Assembly: GCA_029204225.1 (NCBI GenBank)
Contig: CM055092.1
Location: 23,931,005-23,995,004, forward strand
From: Diphasiastrum complanatum
Taxonomy: Eukaryota > Streptophyta > Lycopodiopsida > Lycopodiales > Lycopodiaceae
Length of the DNA: 64,000 bases
Reading direction: 5' to 3'
In this document: piece after piece, positions 32,993 to 44,837 of the stretch
How the letters are laid out: each line of letters starts with the position of its first letter
How positions within the stretch are numbered: the stretch's first letter is position 1
Translations under genes and position numbers: made by a program
Notes under the pieces: model-generated
The model's input: only the letters and a program-made list of their open reading frames with translations
The model's database searches: none
Told to the model about the DNA's origin: nothing

Positions 32993-35627
32993 ATGAAAGC
33001 TCGTGGTAACGTCGAGCGCAGAATGTATCCTTGCTGCGTATATGTCTGCTTAATGCTTCCGTGCCTAGGCAAATACATGGCTTTGGGGAGTGATTTGCAC
33101 CTAAATGTTGCTAGAGGTACTCAAGAGCTTTCAAGAATACAAAGCGGCTTGAGGAGGATTAACAAACCTGCTGTGAAGAGCATTCAGGTTGGTTTCAGGT
33201 ATTGATATCTTTTAACTTTGATTTCTCGATGCTTGTTAAGTGACTAATATCAGACGTTCGCGAAAAGTGCCTTTCGAGAAGCTTACCTGAATGTACTCAT
33301 AGCAGGTTGAGTTTTAGCCTTGTTTCTGCTTTGCATTTTGTATCACGAGGATGTTAATCGGAGGCTCAATATTTATGCCTTCTCTTCAATGGGCTGAATT
33401 ATGTGATTCGGTGGTAAAAGATCCATAAGTTTTTGTAGCACAGAGCCCAAGACCTTGATTCACATGCGTTTGTCACATTTGGTTTGATATGATTAGTATT
33501 TTCTTTGGGATAGCTGCTGATCAAGTAAATGCAATGCAAATATTACTCTAGTTGACTAAATAAATTACTTTGATGTGTTTTGCGTTGTAGAGTCCAGATG
33601 GAGACATTATCGACTGCGTCCTTAAGCTGAATCAGCCTGCGTTGGACCATCCCAAATTGAAGAACAAGCATATCCAGGTACTCACTGGGTCAATTGGTAT
33701 AACGCAAAAAAACTGACAAAACTTTTACAGCTAACAGCTTCTCGAAGTTGTTTCTTAAATTGCATTCGTTACTGAGTTAGTTCTGGTTGCTTTCTATTTC
33801 TTAGCCACCCACGGTTAGCTTAAATCAGATAACCGCTTCTGCATTGGTTGTTATCCGCCACCAAATACGGGCATCAGAGTTGGATATCATGTTTTCATCC
33901 GACCGGTGGACATGCACAGAGTGCAGATTTAATCAATTTCGTTGATACGTCATTTTATCGATGTCTAAGTTACTTAAAGTTTTCTCAAGATGTCTTTATC
34001 TTCTTTCAATGTTAGGACGCGCTTAACTGAAAATAATTGCAACAGGAATCACCTTCCCTGCGCCCCACGAGAACTAATCCTTCAGAGAAACATACAAGGA
34101 CTCATAAATTCATTCAGTCTTGGAGTCAGAATGGCCACTGTCCGATTGATACGATTCCCATTCGTAGATCCAAAGAATCAGAAATCCGTCACATGAATGG
34201 TTCTCTGAAGATATATGGCCAGAAGTCCAGCGGCGGTGTTAAGCCTCATTCTCCAGCTGTGCCAGGCCCTCCAACATTGAATCGGCATGAGGTGTGACTC
34301 TGCAAAACTGGACGCGAAACAGTTTCTGGCTCACTTTTGGACGTCTCTCACAATGTGCTTCTTTTTTATGCAGCATGCCATCTCATACTTGGAAAGTGGA
34401 CCATACTACGGTGCCAAAGCCACCATAAATTTATGGAAACCTGGCGTACAAATGCCCAATGAGTTCAGCCTATCGCAAATCTGGGTGCTTGGGGGCTCAT
34501 TTGAGGACGATCTCAATAGTGTTGAGGCAGGCTGGCAAGTATGTTCTAGTTCATAAGTAGAGGCATCTAGTCCTGTTGGGGGTCATCACCTTGTTCGATT
34601 ATAACGATGGCCAATCGGTGTATAGTTTTGGAATATACTATGTTGTCAAGGAAGCGCAATTGTTAAACAGCTAGCTTTAGACTTATTCGAAGTCTATTTA
34701 AAGTTTGAGATTTGTATTGAAGTCTTTCATGAATAGAGTTCGAGAAAAAAAGAGCTTTTTTCTGCTAAAACCAAAATATATTGCGGACTGTTGATGACAA
34801 AATATGTACTCTGTCACAGGTCAGTCCAGAGATTTACGGGGACACAAATCCTCGATTTTTTACATACTGGACGGTAAATCATGTCAAATATCTCATCTGG
34901 GATGCTTTTGCGATACCATGTTCAGTTGTGTAACTGGCCAAAAGCTGACATACTGATTTTTAGTTGCGCAGAGTGATGCATATCGATCCACGGGATGTTA
35001 CAACTTACTCTGCTCAGGATTTGTACAGACTAGCAATGAAATTGTCATTGGAGGTTCAATATCTCCTGTGTCCAGCTCCAACGGCTTGCAATATGACATA
35101 ACAATCCTTATCTGGAAGGTGATGCTTAGTTTTTTATTTCAAGTTAGTCTTTAGGGTCTAAAGTGAGTAGTAAGTTAATCTTTAGGGGCTAAAGTGAGCA
35201 GTTTTTGTTTGAGTCCCTGATATTAACAATGATGAAATGAAAATTCTTGCAGGATCCCAACACAGGGCACTGGTGGCTAGAATATGGTGATTATATCGTG
35301 GGCTACTGGCCTTCATATCTTTTCACTCACTTGGCTTTATATGCAACAACTTTGGAATGGGGTGGAGAAGTTGTAAACTCAGAACCTGATGGTAGGCACA
35401 CCACTACTAGAATGGGCAGTGGCGTATTTGCAGAGTCTGGCTATGGACGTGCCAGCTACTTCAAAAATTTAGGATTTGTTGATTCGTCCAATGCACTGAG
35501 ATCACCAAGTGATCTACAGACTTTCGCAACATACCCAGATTGCTATGATATTCTGGGTGCCTCAAATAGTGACTGGGGAGCCTTCTTTTACTATGGTGGC
35601 CCTGGGCTGAATCCTCTTTGCAGATAA
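32993..35627 (+). CDS. Neprosin-domain secreted protein (DUF4409-DUF239), seven coding exons
   Basis: Exons: 32993-33187, 33591-33677, 34046-34291, 34374-34538, 34820-34873, 34972-35118, 35253-35627. All introns have GT-AG ends and phase 0, giving about 422 residues without a stop. ATG 33023 is an alternative start that leads straight into a hydrophobic signal-like segment ([16 protein letters not shown]). Exons 1-3 hold the neprosin activation-peptide region ([31 protein letters not shown]). Exons 4-7 hold the neprosin domain: [79 protein letters not shown]. Neprosins are secreted glutamic peptidases; the Glu in EAGWQ and in HWWLEYG are candidates for the catalytic pair. Plants have many such genes and few have known roles. 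It is the only intact-looking gene here. Confidence 0.93.
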
Positions 35628-36960
35628 AATGCGGTCAGAATATTGAACATATAAGATTCGGGGACAGGGCCACTGAATAAATACTTTTTAAATTGTGTTT
35701 GAGGTCTCCACTTCTGAGTTGGCTAGTCTAATCGAAAGTAGGTGGATACTGTACGTCTGTAGCCGAAACTTTGATGGATTATGAACCATTTATTAATTTA
35801 AGCATATCCGGCTCCTTGATAATATTCAATAAAACTATGTGCTGGATGAAAAATACCTGATGTCTGAGTAAAGACATCTTTGCTTGCTTAGTGGGAGTGA
35901 ATGTGTTGACATATTGACTATCATCGAGCGGGATTGCCCTTTCCTGTGATTTGAACCAGTTATTACATTTTCAGTGTTGATTACTATTTCTTATCTTCTG
36001 GATTTTGACATTATTTGTTACTTGTATCCAGCTTATTTTGGGAAGGAAAGTTGTTCGAATATCTACATTTCTTTGTTGAACATTTTCCGTACCTGCTCAA
36101 AGATTCAAAGGTGTACTTCTGGATCCTCCATAGGCTTTCAAGGTGATGAGACTGCAGTCTGATATCAAATGAGATAATTAACCTGAACCGAACATAACGG
36201 GCCCACCGTCGCCCACCAGGTTTTCGTTATACAAATGAACTCAAAATATTATATGTTTGTCCCCACCGTAGCTGAATCATACAAATGTTTCTGTGCAAAC
36301 TGAAAAAGGGCTGCAGAACTTGGGAGCTTTGTGCTTCATGTTGTGGTTGTGTGGTTTCGATTGGGAGCTTATCTGATTAAAATGAAAAACTTCGACTATT
36401 TCACATTCACAAAATTTTCAAGCAGGGACATGGGAAAATGTTTACTTGGTAAAGTGCTCAACTTTGCTTCGCATCATTGGGGAGGTGTTAAATTGGTATT
36501 CTGAACATAAGAATAAAAAATGTCCTGAAAAACTAGTGAAGTTATATAATTAAAGCATTAAAAAGAATACAAGGCGTATATGCTAACATCATGACTAAGC
36601 TCACCACTACCAGTGATAAAGAAGATTTATATCTAAACGGTATTCCAGAGTCTCCAAATACATGACTGCCAACTTGGGAACATGCCACATCAAACCATCA
36701 TAATCACTAGACCATGCACAATTTAGTTGCCTGCAGCATTCCACAAATATAGTAGCCTTTGAGTGGAGTAAAAGAACAATCCATTAATGCATCCAAAGGT
36801 CTTCTACAAAGAGATGAAAACGTACTACATTTAGGGCCCTAAATGTGGCATTATTAGCCATAATCATATGTTAGATTTCTTATGCTCAGGCTTAAACAAA
36901 TCATTCAAGTAATGAGCATCCTGAAAAATCGAAGGCCGACAACATGTTTTCGGACCTTCA
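35628..36960. other. 3' flank of the neprosin gene
   Basis: AATAAA at about 35677, some 50 bp after the stop codon, is a candidate polyadenylation signal. The rest shows no gene or repeat that I can recognise. Confidence 0.5.
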
Positions 36961-36984
36961 CATTTTTTTCCCTTGAGATTGTTG

Positions 36985-37315
36985 TGCTTTAGAAATCATT
37001 TTAAAGCACCTTCTCCTTCTTCGTCTTTTTTGCTCTTTAGCAAAAAATGCGACACACTAGCCAAGTGGCCAGAATGCCTTAGAAATCATTTTTAAGGCAC
37101 TTTCTCTTTTTTTCGCCTTTTTCGCTGCTTTTAATCTAAGGCACCTTCGCCTTCTTCACTGCCTTTAGTTTAAGGCACCTTCGTCTTCTCCTCTACCTTC
37201 AGTGTAAAGCACTTTTTCGCCTTCTTCGCTGCCTTGAATCCTTAGGGATTTACATACCTTTAGTATAAGGGCACCTTCAGGAGTTGCAAACCTTCAGTCT
37301 AAGGACACCTTGGGG
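36985..37315. repeat. Degenerate minisatellite, ~40 bp unit
   Basis: A unit built from TAAGGCACCTTCGCCTTCTT and CACTGCCTTTAGT recurs about seven times with many changes. It has no conserved reading frame. Confidence 0.7.
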
Positions 37316-37654
37316 TTTTTCGACTTTTTCGCGTTTTGCTACATTGGCTGACCGACGTCGCCAACTTATCAGCAACCCTAAAACAGTTGGACAACCAAAT
37401 ATCTCAAAGGCGGTTGGCGGTTACCAACTTTGTACATATGCAAAGACTGGCGTAAATAGCATTAAAGGCTTGTAAGATATTTTTCTCGACACTTGTAAAT
37501 CTATATATTAGTTGATTCAAGCTATGTAAGTATTAATTGAGTTAATGGAATTTCATTTTCAATCAAAGTTTTTTTTTTATAGCCAACGTTATCACGCTCA
37601 GCAAGCTGAAGTTATTACTTCAAGCTATTGTACTCATTGTTGATATTTATCAGA

Positions 37655-38250
37655 GTGCAATTTTTGTCTCACTACTTCACCAAAGCCCTGAATGGCAAGA
37701 CACCTTATGAGGTGTAGACAGGATCAAAACCATCACTCAAAAATATTCGAGTGTTTGGATGCATCACTTTTGCTCAGATCCCTAAGGATCTAAGAAGAAA
37801 GCTAGATGACAAGAGCTGGAAAACGATTTACATCGGCTATTCTCCAGACCACAAGGCATAAAAGCTCTACAATTTGAATATTGAGAAGCCATTCACCAGT
37901 AGAGATCTCATTTGCGTGGAAGACCAGTTCATCAACCACACAGGGAAAGCTGCTGATAATTTTGACTCACGGATCGAACAACCAAGTCGATTTTGATCCA
38001 GAGAATCAACTGCAGAATACTACATTTGCCAAAATTTGATGATTTCTTGGCCTCATTGCAACTGAGAAATTGATGTTCAATTTAACACTCTGATGGTGGA
38101 TTACCAAGTAAGCTGGATTATATCAGCTCTATCAAACCAAGCACCCCTGAACATGACCAATCTGAGCACACTGGCAAAAAGTTTATGATGGGCAAGATGA
38201 AGGATAAGGCCAACAGGCTGAAGTCAAAGATTAAAAGTTCTTACACTACC
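37655..38250 (+). pseudogene. Copia integrase C-terminal fragment
   Basis: Reads ALNGKTPYEV, PSLKNIRVFGC, FAQIPKDLRRKLDDKS and YIGYSPDHKA with in-frame stops, then FTSRDLICVEDQF. This is the end of the integrase core and the linker before reverse transcriptase. Sequence after about 37990 keeps scattered acidic/Lys-rich coding signal but no domain. Confidence 0.8.
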
Positions 38251-38261
38251 AAAAAAAGCAG

Positions 38262-38529
38262 TGATATGGGAAGTGACAATTAGAATAACAATGACCGACT
38301 TATATAGTGCATTCTTATTTCGACGGCACCACGTGTGCTCAGTTCTAGAATTATCGGGTCGTCTTTCTTTTACTAGCCCTTTGAGTGCTTTTAAGCAACT
38401 TTATCTTTGTATTTACTTATCAGTTGAATATACAGTTTGTGGAGAGCAATTCTGTTGTCTTGTCTTGTTGCACTTGACATTGTGCTGTGGTGATTGATCC
38501 GGTCGGGTGTCTAAACTGTTTTCTTAACT
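38262..38529 (+). repeat. Probable Copia 5' LTR (partial)
   Basis: Ends directly before a primer site and has a TATATAG box near 38300 with a TTTATCTTTGTATTT leader-like stretch. The left end is uncertain. Confidence 0.5.
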
Positions 38530-38542
38530 TGGTATCAGAGCC
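38530..38542 (+). other. Copia primer binding site
   Basis: TGGTATCAGAGCC, perfect match to the complement of initiator Met tRNA. Confidence 0.88.
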
Positions 38543-39745
38543 CCTTGGTGGCTACAATCACCGGACAAGAACAGAGAGTTGCGAATTCACGACGGTTTGT
38601 TGGCCAGAAAGCACAAAACCGAGTCTATGGAAATTCGTGGAATAACTCAAAACTGTAAGAAGATTCAAAGGCAGGGGATTGTCGGTTGAAACGAGAAGCC
38701 AAACAGAAGCATAGAACTCCATAGAAAGGCTGTCTGGAGTCAATTTGAAGCTAATTGAAGATCTGTTTGAAGCAGATGATTGCTGACTGTAGGGCGACCT
38801 GAGTGCAGTAGAAGGCTACAAAAGGTAAGCTCAGAAAAAACCTGAGCATAGCCCAAGAAGTCTCTCTTCTTTAACAGCTAGGGTTTCAATAGGAAACATT
38901 GAAGATCTTTCTCCATTTACAAGTTTTTTCAAAGAGAAGTGGACGCCCTGCTACTGTTGTGGTTGTGTTGAGAGGCCGTGGGCGGCCGTGGATCAGCCAG
39001 TGTGCAGGAGTGGAGCAATCAGAAATATCCATCTGCCATCGCAGATAGAAAAGGAGGAGGGAGGCGTAGAAGTTGCGCGCGGCCAGCCAGTTTAGTCTGT
39101 AGCGGCTGAAAGTGTTTAGCACGTGGAGTGGGCTTTAATGTCCAGATGTTTTTTTGAACCATCAGATAAGCCTCAATTAGATCAACGGCCAAGATGAAGT
39201 TCTCAGGGAGAAATGTGGGCCACAGGATGGAGGATCACCCTTAAATGGGCTTTGAAAGGGTCCTGGAGAATTGAAAGGCAAAATAGGCCTTCTTTTCATT
39301 AAAATTTTTCAAACTGAAAAAATTGCTGAGTCCCAAGTTTTTGAAAGGTGAAGTTTCTTCACACTGAAGAAACAGTTCAAAAACCCAAATTGCCCTTATT
39401 TTCACCTCCTTTAGCCTATTTTGGCCAAACGAAAGGCTATATCCTCCAAATGAAGGGCACCCTGACTGTACCTGCAAGTACGATACACCAAAACAGAGTG
39501 ATTGCCATGGAGAAAGTGTTCAGAGCATGCCAGAAGTGATTTCACCATTCCACTGGGCAGGTAGCTAGGAGTTGGTGACGAGAAGCATTTCGGAAAGTGA
39601 CGCCAGTTTGGCTTTCAATTTGGCGAAAGAGCGGCGGGTGGCCTGGTAAGCCAAAAAATTGCAGGTCATGATTTTTTATTTCTGACATCACAGTTGGCTT
39701 TGGCATACACTTTATAGCCTACAAGTGAAGCTTCAAGCAGTTTGG
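38543..39745 (+). other. Leader of the Copia element, non-coding
   Basis: About 1.2 kb without coding signal between primer site and gag. Confidence 0.5.
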
Positions 39746-39746
39746 A

Positions 39747-40170
39747 AATGGCAAACATCAATGAGGCAATTTTGGGCGATGCAAGCAAACTTGATGGGGC
39801 TTCTAAGTACAACATCTAAAAATTCAAAATGAAGAGCATTTTGATGGAGAAAGAGTTATGGGAGATCGTGGCAGGTATTGAAGTTTGGCCAAATACCACT
39901 CCAAGTGACATGAGGACTTTTGATAAAAAGGCACAAAGAGCATTGTCCTTAATCAATCTTTCAGTGAAAGACCATGTGATCACTCATATAAGTGATGCCA
40001 CGATGGCTAGGGGAGCTTGGGAAGCTCTTAGAATGCAATTTCAAACTTGCAATCTAGCTCGGGCCATGTTCTTGAAGTCGAGATTGAACACAGTTAGGAT
40101 GGAAGAAAGCGAATCGGTGGGATCTTTCTTCACCAGGATAAAAGAGCTGAGAGATCAACTTGTTGGGCAC
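39747..40170 (+). pseudogene. Copia gag, N-terminal part only
   Basis: Starts MANINEAILGDASKL, a stop follows at about 39818, then KMKSILMEKELWEIV, DKKAQRALSLINLSV, GAWEALRMQF and FFTRIKELRDQLVG: the DUF4219/UBN2-type gag of Copia. The homology ends at about 40170, where unrelated sequence begins. Confidence 0.85.
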
Positions 40171-40852
40171 CTACATCTGTATTCCAACCACCCTCTGCTG
40201 AGATTGTCGGCCAATTCAGATTATTGAGTGCGATCTTGTCCAGTGGAGTGCCACATTTCGCCCATTTTGTTCTGCGTGTGTATGGCAGAAAATGTGCATT
40301 CACGCAGAGTTGTTGCAGACTTGTCACATACGTCCTGATGGCCACAGGGTCGTGCTCAAATAGTTGCTAATGCCACTCTGTTTGTGGTTGGAGCGTGGGG
40401 AGTGCTTACAGCTCTTGTCCCTTGATGGTCTGTGCTGAAAATGAAATTTGCTAGCCGCCTCTTGAAAATTCGTGGGGATATTTAGAAACAAATTCATTTA
40501 TGTTTTTCTCCATGGACTTTGGGCGTCTGAAGGCGTGGCTGACAGATTTGGATCATGAGCCTTGTGATGAGGAGGCTTGACCCTCTCGATGACTCTAGCT
40601 CAGACCCGTTTCTTGGCTTTGATCTTGCGTGTCCACTCCGGTGTCTGGGGGTCCTTGGTCTTGTCCTCCTGACCACTAATCCTGACTGCTTCCCCCTACT
40701 GCTTGTTGCCCTTGGTCTTGGCTAGTGCTCGCCTACGCAACTTGATAGGTGGGTGGTGTTGGAATTACCACCGGGGTTGGCTGAGCTTTCTACTCCATGA
40801 ATTTCTTAACAAGCCTTGAGAGCTTGTTTTGCTTGGGCGAGCTCCTGATTCA
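40171..40852. other. Unassigned; possible antisense coding scraps
   Basis: On the minus strand there are protein-like stretches such as MNQELAQAKQALKAC (just left of the LTR at 40853) and basic Arg/Pro-rich text around 40500-40676. They may be remains of another gag, but no motif decides it. Confidence 0.35.
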
Positions 40853-41310
40853 TGTTGGCCCAATACTTATCAAACTCCCTATGGTATTTTTGCTTTCTTG
40901 CTCTATTCGCTACGTCTCTCTCTATTTCTTACAAATCTTTGTATTCACTATCTCTCTTCTTGTTATGATCCAGGGAGGATCATTTATACCTCCACTGTGT
41001 GGAGTTTACAAGATAGCTAAAACGTAGAATCACAAGACTAGTTAACGCTAATCAACTAGTTAGTTAGTCTCCATCGTTGCCATTCGTTTCAGCTGGGCAT
41101 GAAGCCCGTTGAGCTGCCAGCTGGCAGTGCGAAGGATTTCTCTTCATTTGTTTCGTTCTTTTCGTATCGTGGTCCTGGAGGTGTGTTTATGATTCGCAAA
41201 TCGTTTGTGCTTCGAGTCAAAGACATGTTGACTGTCGCAAATTGTTCTCGTTCGACCTTCGTGTCTTGTTCGTGTTGCGACAAAGTTGTAGGAGTTCACC
41301 ATTTCTGACA
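40853..41310 (-). repeat. 3' LTR of the minus-strand Copia element (458 bp)
   Basis: In minus orientation it starts TGTCAGAAATGG right after a polypurine tract (CAAGAGGGAG), and ends GGGCCAACA. A TATAAAT box lies at 40988-40982. Confidence 0.75.
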
Positions 41311-43345
41311 CTCCCTCTTGAACCTTGCAGCTTTGTTCGTTTAATCCAATTGCCTCTCTTTGCTTGGTAAAGAGTGGCTTGTCGAGCGGTTTCGTGAGGA
41401 GATTTGCAATTATACTTTCTGATTTTATGAACTGGACCTAGAGCTCTCCTTTCAAGATCAAATCTCGAATGTGATGGTACTTCAGAGGAATGTGCTTCGT
41501 CTTTGAATGGAAGACAGGATCCTGGGATAGATAGATGGCACTATAGGAGTCCATCATCATCGTGCTTGGCCCCTCTTGTGGTATCTCGATTGCCTCCAAC
41601 ATCATCCGCAGCCACACTACCTCATTCGCCACTTTCGAGGCTGTGACATACTCAGCTTCGCAAGAGGATTGAGCTACCAGGGTTTGCTTTTTGCATATCC
41701 AGCTGATTGCAACTCCACACGCTATTGTACATTCTCCAATAATGAACTTGTTGTCATCCTTGTAGCTCGCCCAGCTCGCATCACTGTAGTGATGTAGCTC
41801 GAATCCTTTGTCCTTGTTTCTAGCTCTGTAGGTTAATCCAATATTCTAGGTACCCTTCAGATACTGTAGGATTCGTTTGGCCATTTGCCAATGTGCTAGA
41901 CCAGGATTGGAGCACAATTGGCTCAATGCATAAACAGAGAAGGCCAGATCCGATCCGGTACAAATTGTCAAGTACATCATACTCCCGATTAAGTTTTGGT
42001 AGGGTATACCTGCCATCTTCTGTTCTTCCTCTTCTGTTTTATGGCAATCATGTTTTGTGAGCTTGGCTCCAGCTATCATTGGTATGGCTTTCTCTTTGCA
42101 GTCCATCATGTGGTACTGCTTCAGCACTTTTCTAGCATATTCTGACTGACTCAAGTGCATTTCACCATTTGTTCGATCTCTTCTGATCTCCAGCCCTAGG
42201 CATTTTGCTGTTTCTCCAAGATCTGTGATTTCGTAGCTTTCAAAAATCTGACTCTTTGTGTCTTTGATCAGCATCAAGGAATTTCCTATCATCAGCGAAT
42301 CATCCACGAAAATGGTCAGTATCACAAATTCCTTTCCTACTCTTTTGATGTAGACATTACAGTCTGGTCGAGTAGGGTTGAAGTCTAGAGACTTCAGAAG
42401 ACCATCAAGCTTTTTGTACCAGGCCCGTGATGCCTGTTTTAGATCGTAGATGCATCTCTGCAATCGACAGACATATTGTCTATTGTCGGGATCTTCATAG
42501 CCTTCAGGTTGCTTCATAAAGATTTCCTCCTCTAGATCTCTGTGGAGAAAGGCTGTTTTCATGTGAATCTGGTAAATTTCCAAATTGTACTGTGTGGCAT
42601 ATGCAAGGAGTAGCCTTATGTTTGTCATCTTCACCATGGGCGAATATGTGTCGAAATAGTCGACACCATATCTTTGCGTGTAGCCCTTTGCGACAAGCCT
42701 TGCCTTGTAGCGACCAATACTACCATCTGATTTTTTAGTTTTCTGGCAGTGGCTCTAATGTCCATGCCTCGTTTTGCCTCATTGACTCGATCTCCTCTGA
42801 CATTTCCTGCTTCCAGAATTCTCCCTCTGGACTCTGGATAGCTTCTTGTATGTTGTTGGCTCTTTTGTGAAGCTGCAATACTCGAACTACGTGTCTTCAC
42901 TCCATTGAAGATTGTCAGAATAGCGGTCTGGAGCTCTTCTTTGTCTTGTTGACCTTCAAGGTTCGTTTTGTCGTTGCTCAAACATTTCTTGTTCGTGGGG
43001 TCGATCCTCTGCTTCCTACTGCTTTGGAATCTGGGGCTCTGCATTCTGATTTGGTCCTCAATCTCCCTCTTGAATAGGCAGCAGTGTGAAGATCTCATGG
43101 CCTCTTTTGTCTTCCAGTCCAGGGAATGTGGACTCGTCGAACTTCACATCTCTGCTCGAAACAACCTTCTTCGTGGTTGGATCGTAGAGTCTGTACACAT
43201 GTGTTCCGTTCGAGTAGCTGACCATGATTGTTTGTTCGGATTTATCATCGAGCTTGCTTTTCTTTTCCTTGGGAATGTGCTTGTATGCCGCACATCCAAA
43301 CACTCGTATGTATGACAGATCAGGCTTTCTGCCTGTCCACGATGG
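41311..43345 (-). pseudogene. Copia pol, minus strand: integrase end, reverse transcriptase, RNase H
   Basis: From 43345 on the minus strand: integrase end (GRKPDLSYIRVFGCAAYKHI, KKVVSSRDVKFDE), linker, then reverse transcriptase at 42637-41846 (YQIHMKTAFLHRDLEEEIFM, FVDDSLMIG in place of YVDD) and RNase H (SSCEAEYVTASKVANEVVWL, HSKTKHIPLKYHHIRDL) to about 41438. The 263-codon RT segment is uninterrupted, making this the best-preserved Copia polymerase here. Gag, protease and the integrase catalytic core are missing because unrelated sequence begins at 43346. Confidence 0.9.
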
Positions 43346-44690
43346 ATTCTAGTCTCAATCTTGCAAAATCACCCCTTAATCTATGATTTTTGGCAATATG
43401 TCTCTCAACTTTAATATGCACTCAAAAAATCAGAGAAACTCATTTAATGCACCTGAATCAAACTTCAAATTTAATTTTTTGGCTGATCTAGTCCAAGAAC
43501 TAATCATAGGAATAGATTTTCTATAGAAAAAGCCTGATTTTGCTTTAAAAAATCTCTCAATTTGGTGTGTGAGTCAAATTGTACAAATTTTTTAATTTTT
43601 TCAACCAAAACCGGACTTGTACGGCCTCACACGTGTGAAGTGTGTTCCTACAACCCACAACAAGTTCTGGTCCAAAAATTTTGAGAATACCTATCAAATC
43701 CAACTCGCTCCACAAAAATTAGCTAGTTTCCAAAAACTTGCTAATTTGGGCTTAGAATTGGATCAACCCCATCAATATCAATAAATCCTCTTGTACTTGG
43801 CTCTGATACCATGTGGAAACCTGCAAAATAGGACCAAGAATGGATCCTAATCTGATCCACAAGAGGGATTGGATGTTAGATACAATTGATCTATCAATCT
43901 ACACAAGATTTAGATCAATCTAGATCAATTCTAGGCATGAAAATCTAACAAGAACAATCATTATTGAAAGTAAATGTACTTGCTGGTTTCAAACGTGTGA
44001 AAACCTGTCAGAGTACGGACTCCAACCTGAAAACAAAGTACACTATGATAGAAACTCAAAACATTCAAAACCAATGAAGACAAATGGAGAGATTGATACA
44101 AAATTGCTTCCAAAATCAAGATTCATGTTTCATGTTGATTATGGCCAAATATGCCTCTATATATACACTTCTTGGAGCTCGAGGTACTGATCATGCATCA
44201 AATCTCACACGTGTGAGGATGCTTTGTCATATGGTGAATCATCATGCAAAATTGACACTTGGATCAAACTTTCTATTTTGAGCACTTTTGGTCTAATTTC
44301 CTACTATATGGAGATCTACTTGAAAATCTTCTAGAAGTCAAAACTCGTCTACTTCAGCTTATTTCACACGTGTGAGCTGTTCTCTACACATGGGATGTGA
44401 CATTTAACCTAAGGATGTGGCTCATGCAATCAATAGATTGATGTCATGTGTCATATGTCTAGAAAACTAGTTTTTGGCCTTTTTAGCCACTAGAACTTAA
44501 ATTAAATCATTTGTACAACCTATCAAGTACACTAATTTCATACGTGGGAACAGGCTCCACACATGTGTAATCATCCTATATACATGATTTTGGCCTTGAC
44601 CAAGCATATTTTTTGCATTTTTCACAACATTTTCATTGGCTTTGAACACAGATGTTCAGAGCCATATTGTAACTGCATTTCAATTGAAGG
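43346..44690 (-). mobile_element. 5' end (LTR and leader) of another minus-strand Copia-type element
   Basis: An antisense primer site (GGCTCTGATACCA, 43799-43811) sits directly before ...TTTCCACA-type LTR end sequence in minus orientation. The LTR extends right of 43812 and has a minus-strand TATATATAGAGG box near 44160. Leader sequence 43798-43346 abuts the truncated integrase of the neighbouring Copia. The 10-bp palindrome CACACGTGTG occurs at about 43630, 44209 and 44365. The LTR start and any coding part are not seen. Confidence 0.6.
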
Positions 44691-44719
44691 GCCAATTGAA
44701 TGGGCAAAACGCAAATTAC

Positions 44720-44837
44720 GCCAGGTAGCGGGCGCGTTACCATGTGTAGCATGCACCCTTCGACGCACCTCGCCGCTCTGTGCGTTGAAGGGTGCCTGCT
44801 ACACACGGTAACGGGCCTACTTACGCCCGCTACCTAG
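44720..44837. repeat. Strong GC-rich inverted repeat
   Basis: A left arm 44722-44768 (AGGTAGCGGGCG ... GTTACC ... GTGTAGCA ... GCACCCTTC ... ACGCAC) pairs with a right arm 44780-44836 (GTGCGT ... GAAGGGTGC ... GCTACAC ... GGTAA ... CGCCCGCTACCT) over an 11-base loop. The match is near-perfect apart from small bulges. It is far more GC-rich than its surroundings. Confidence 0.88.
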
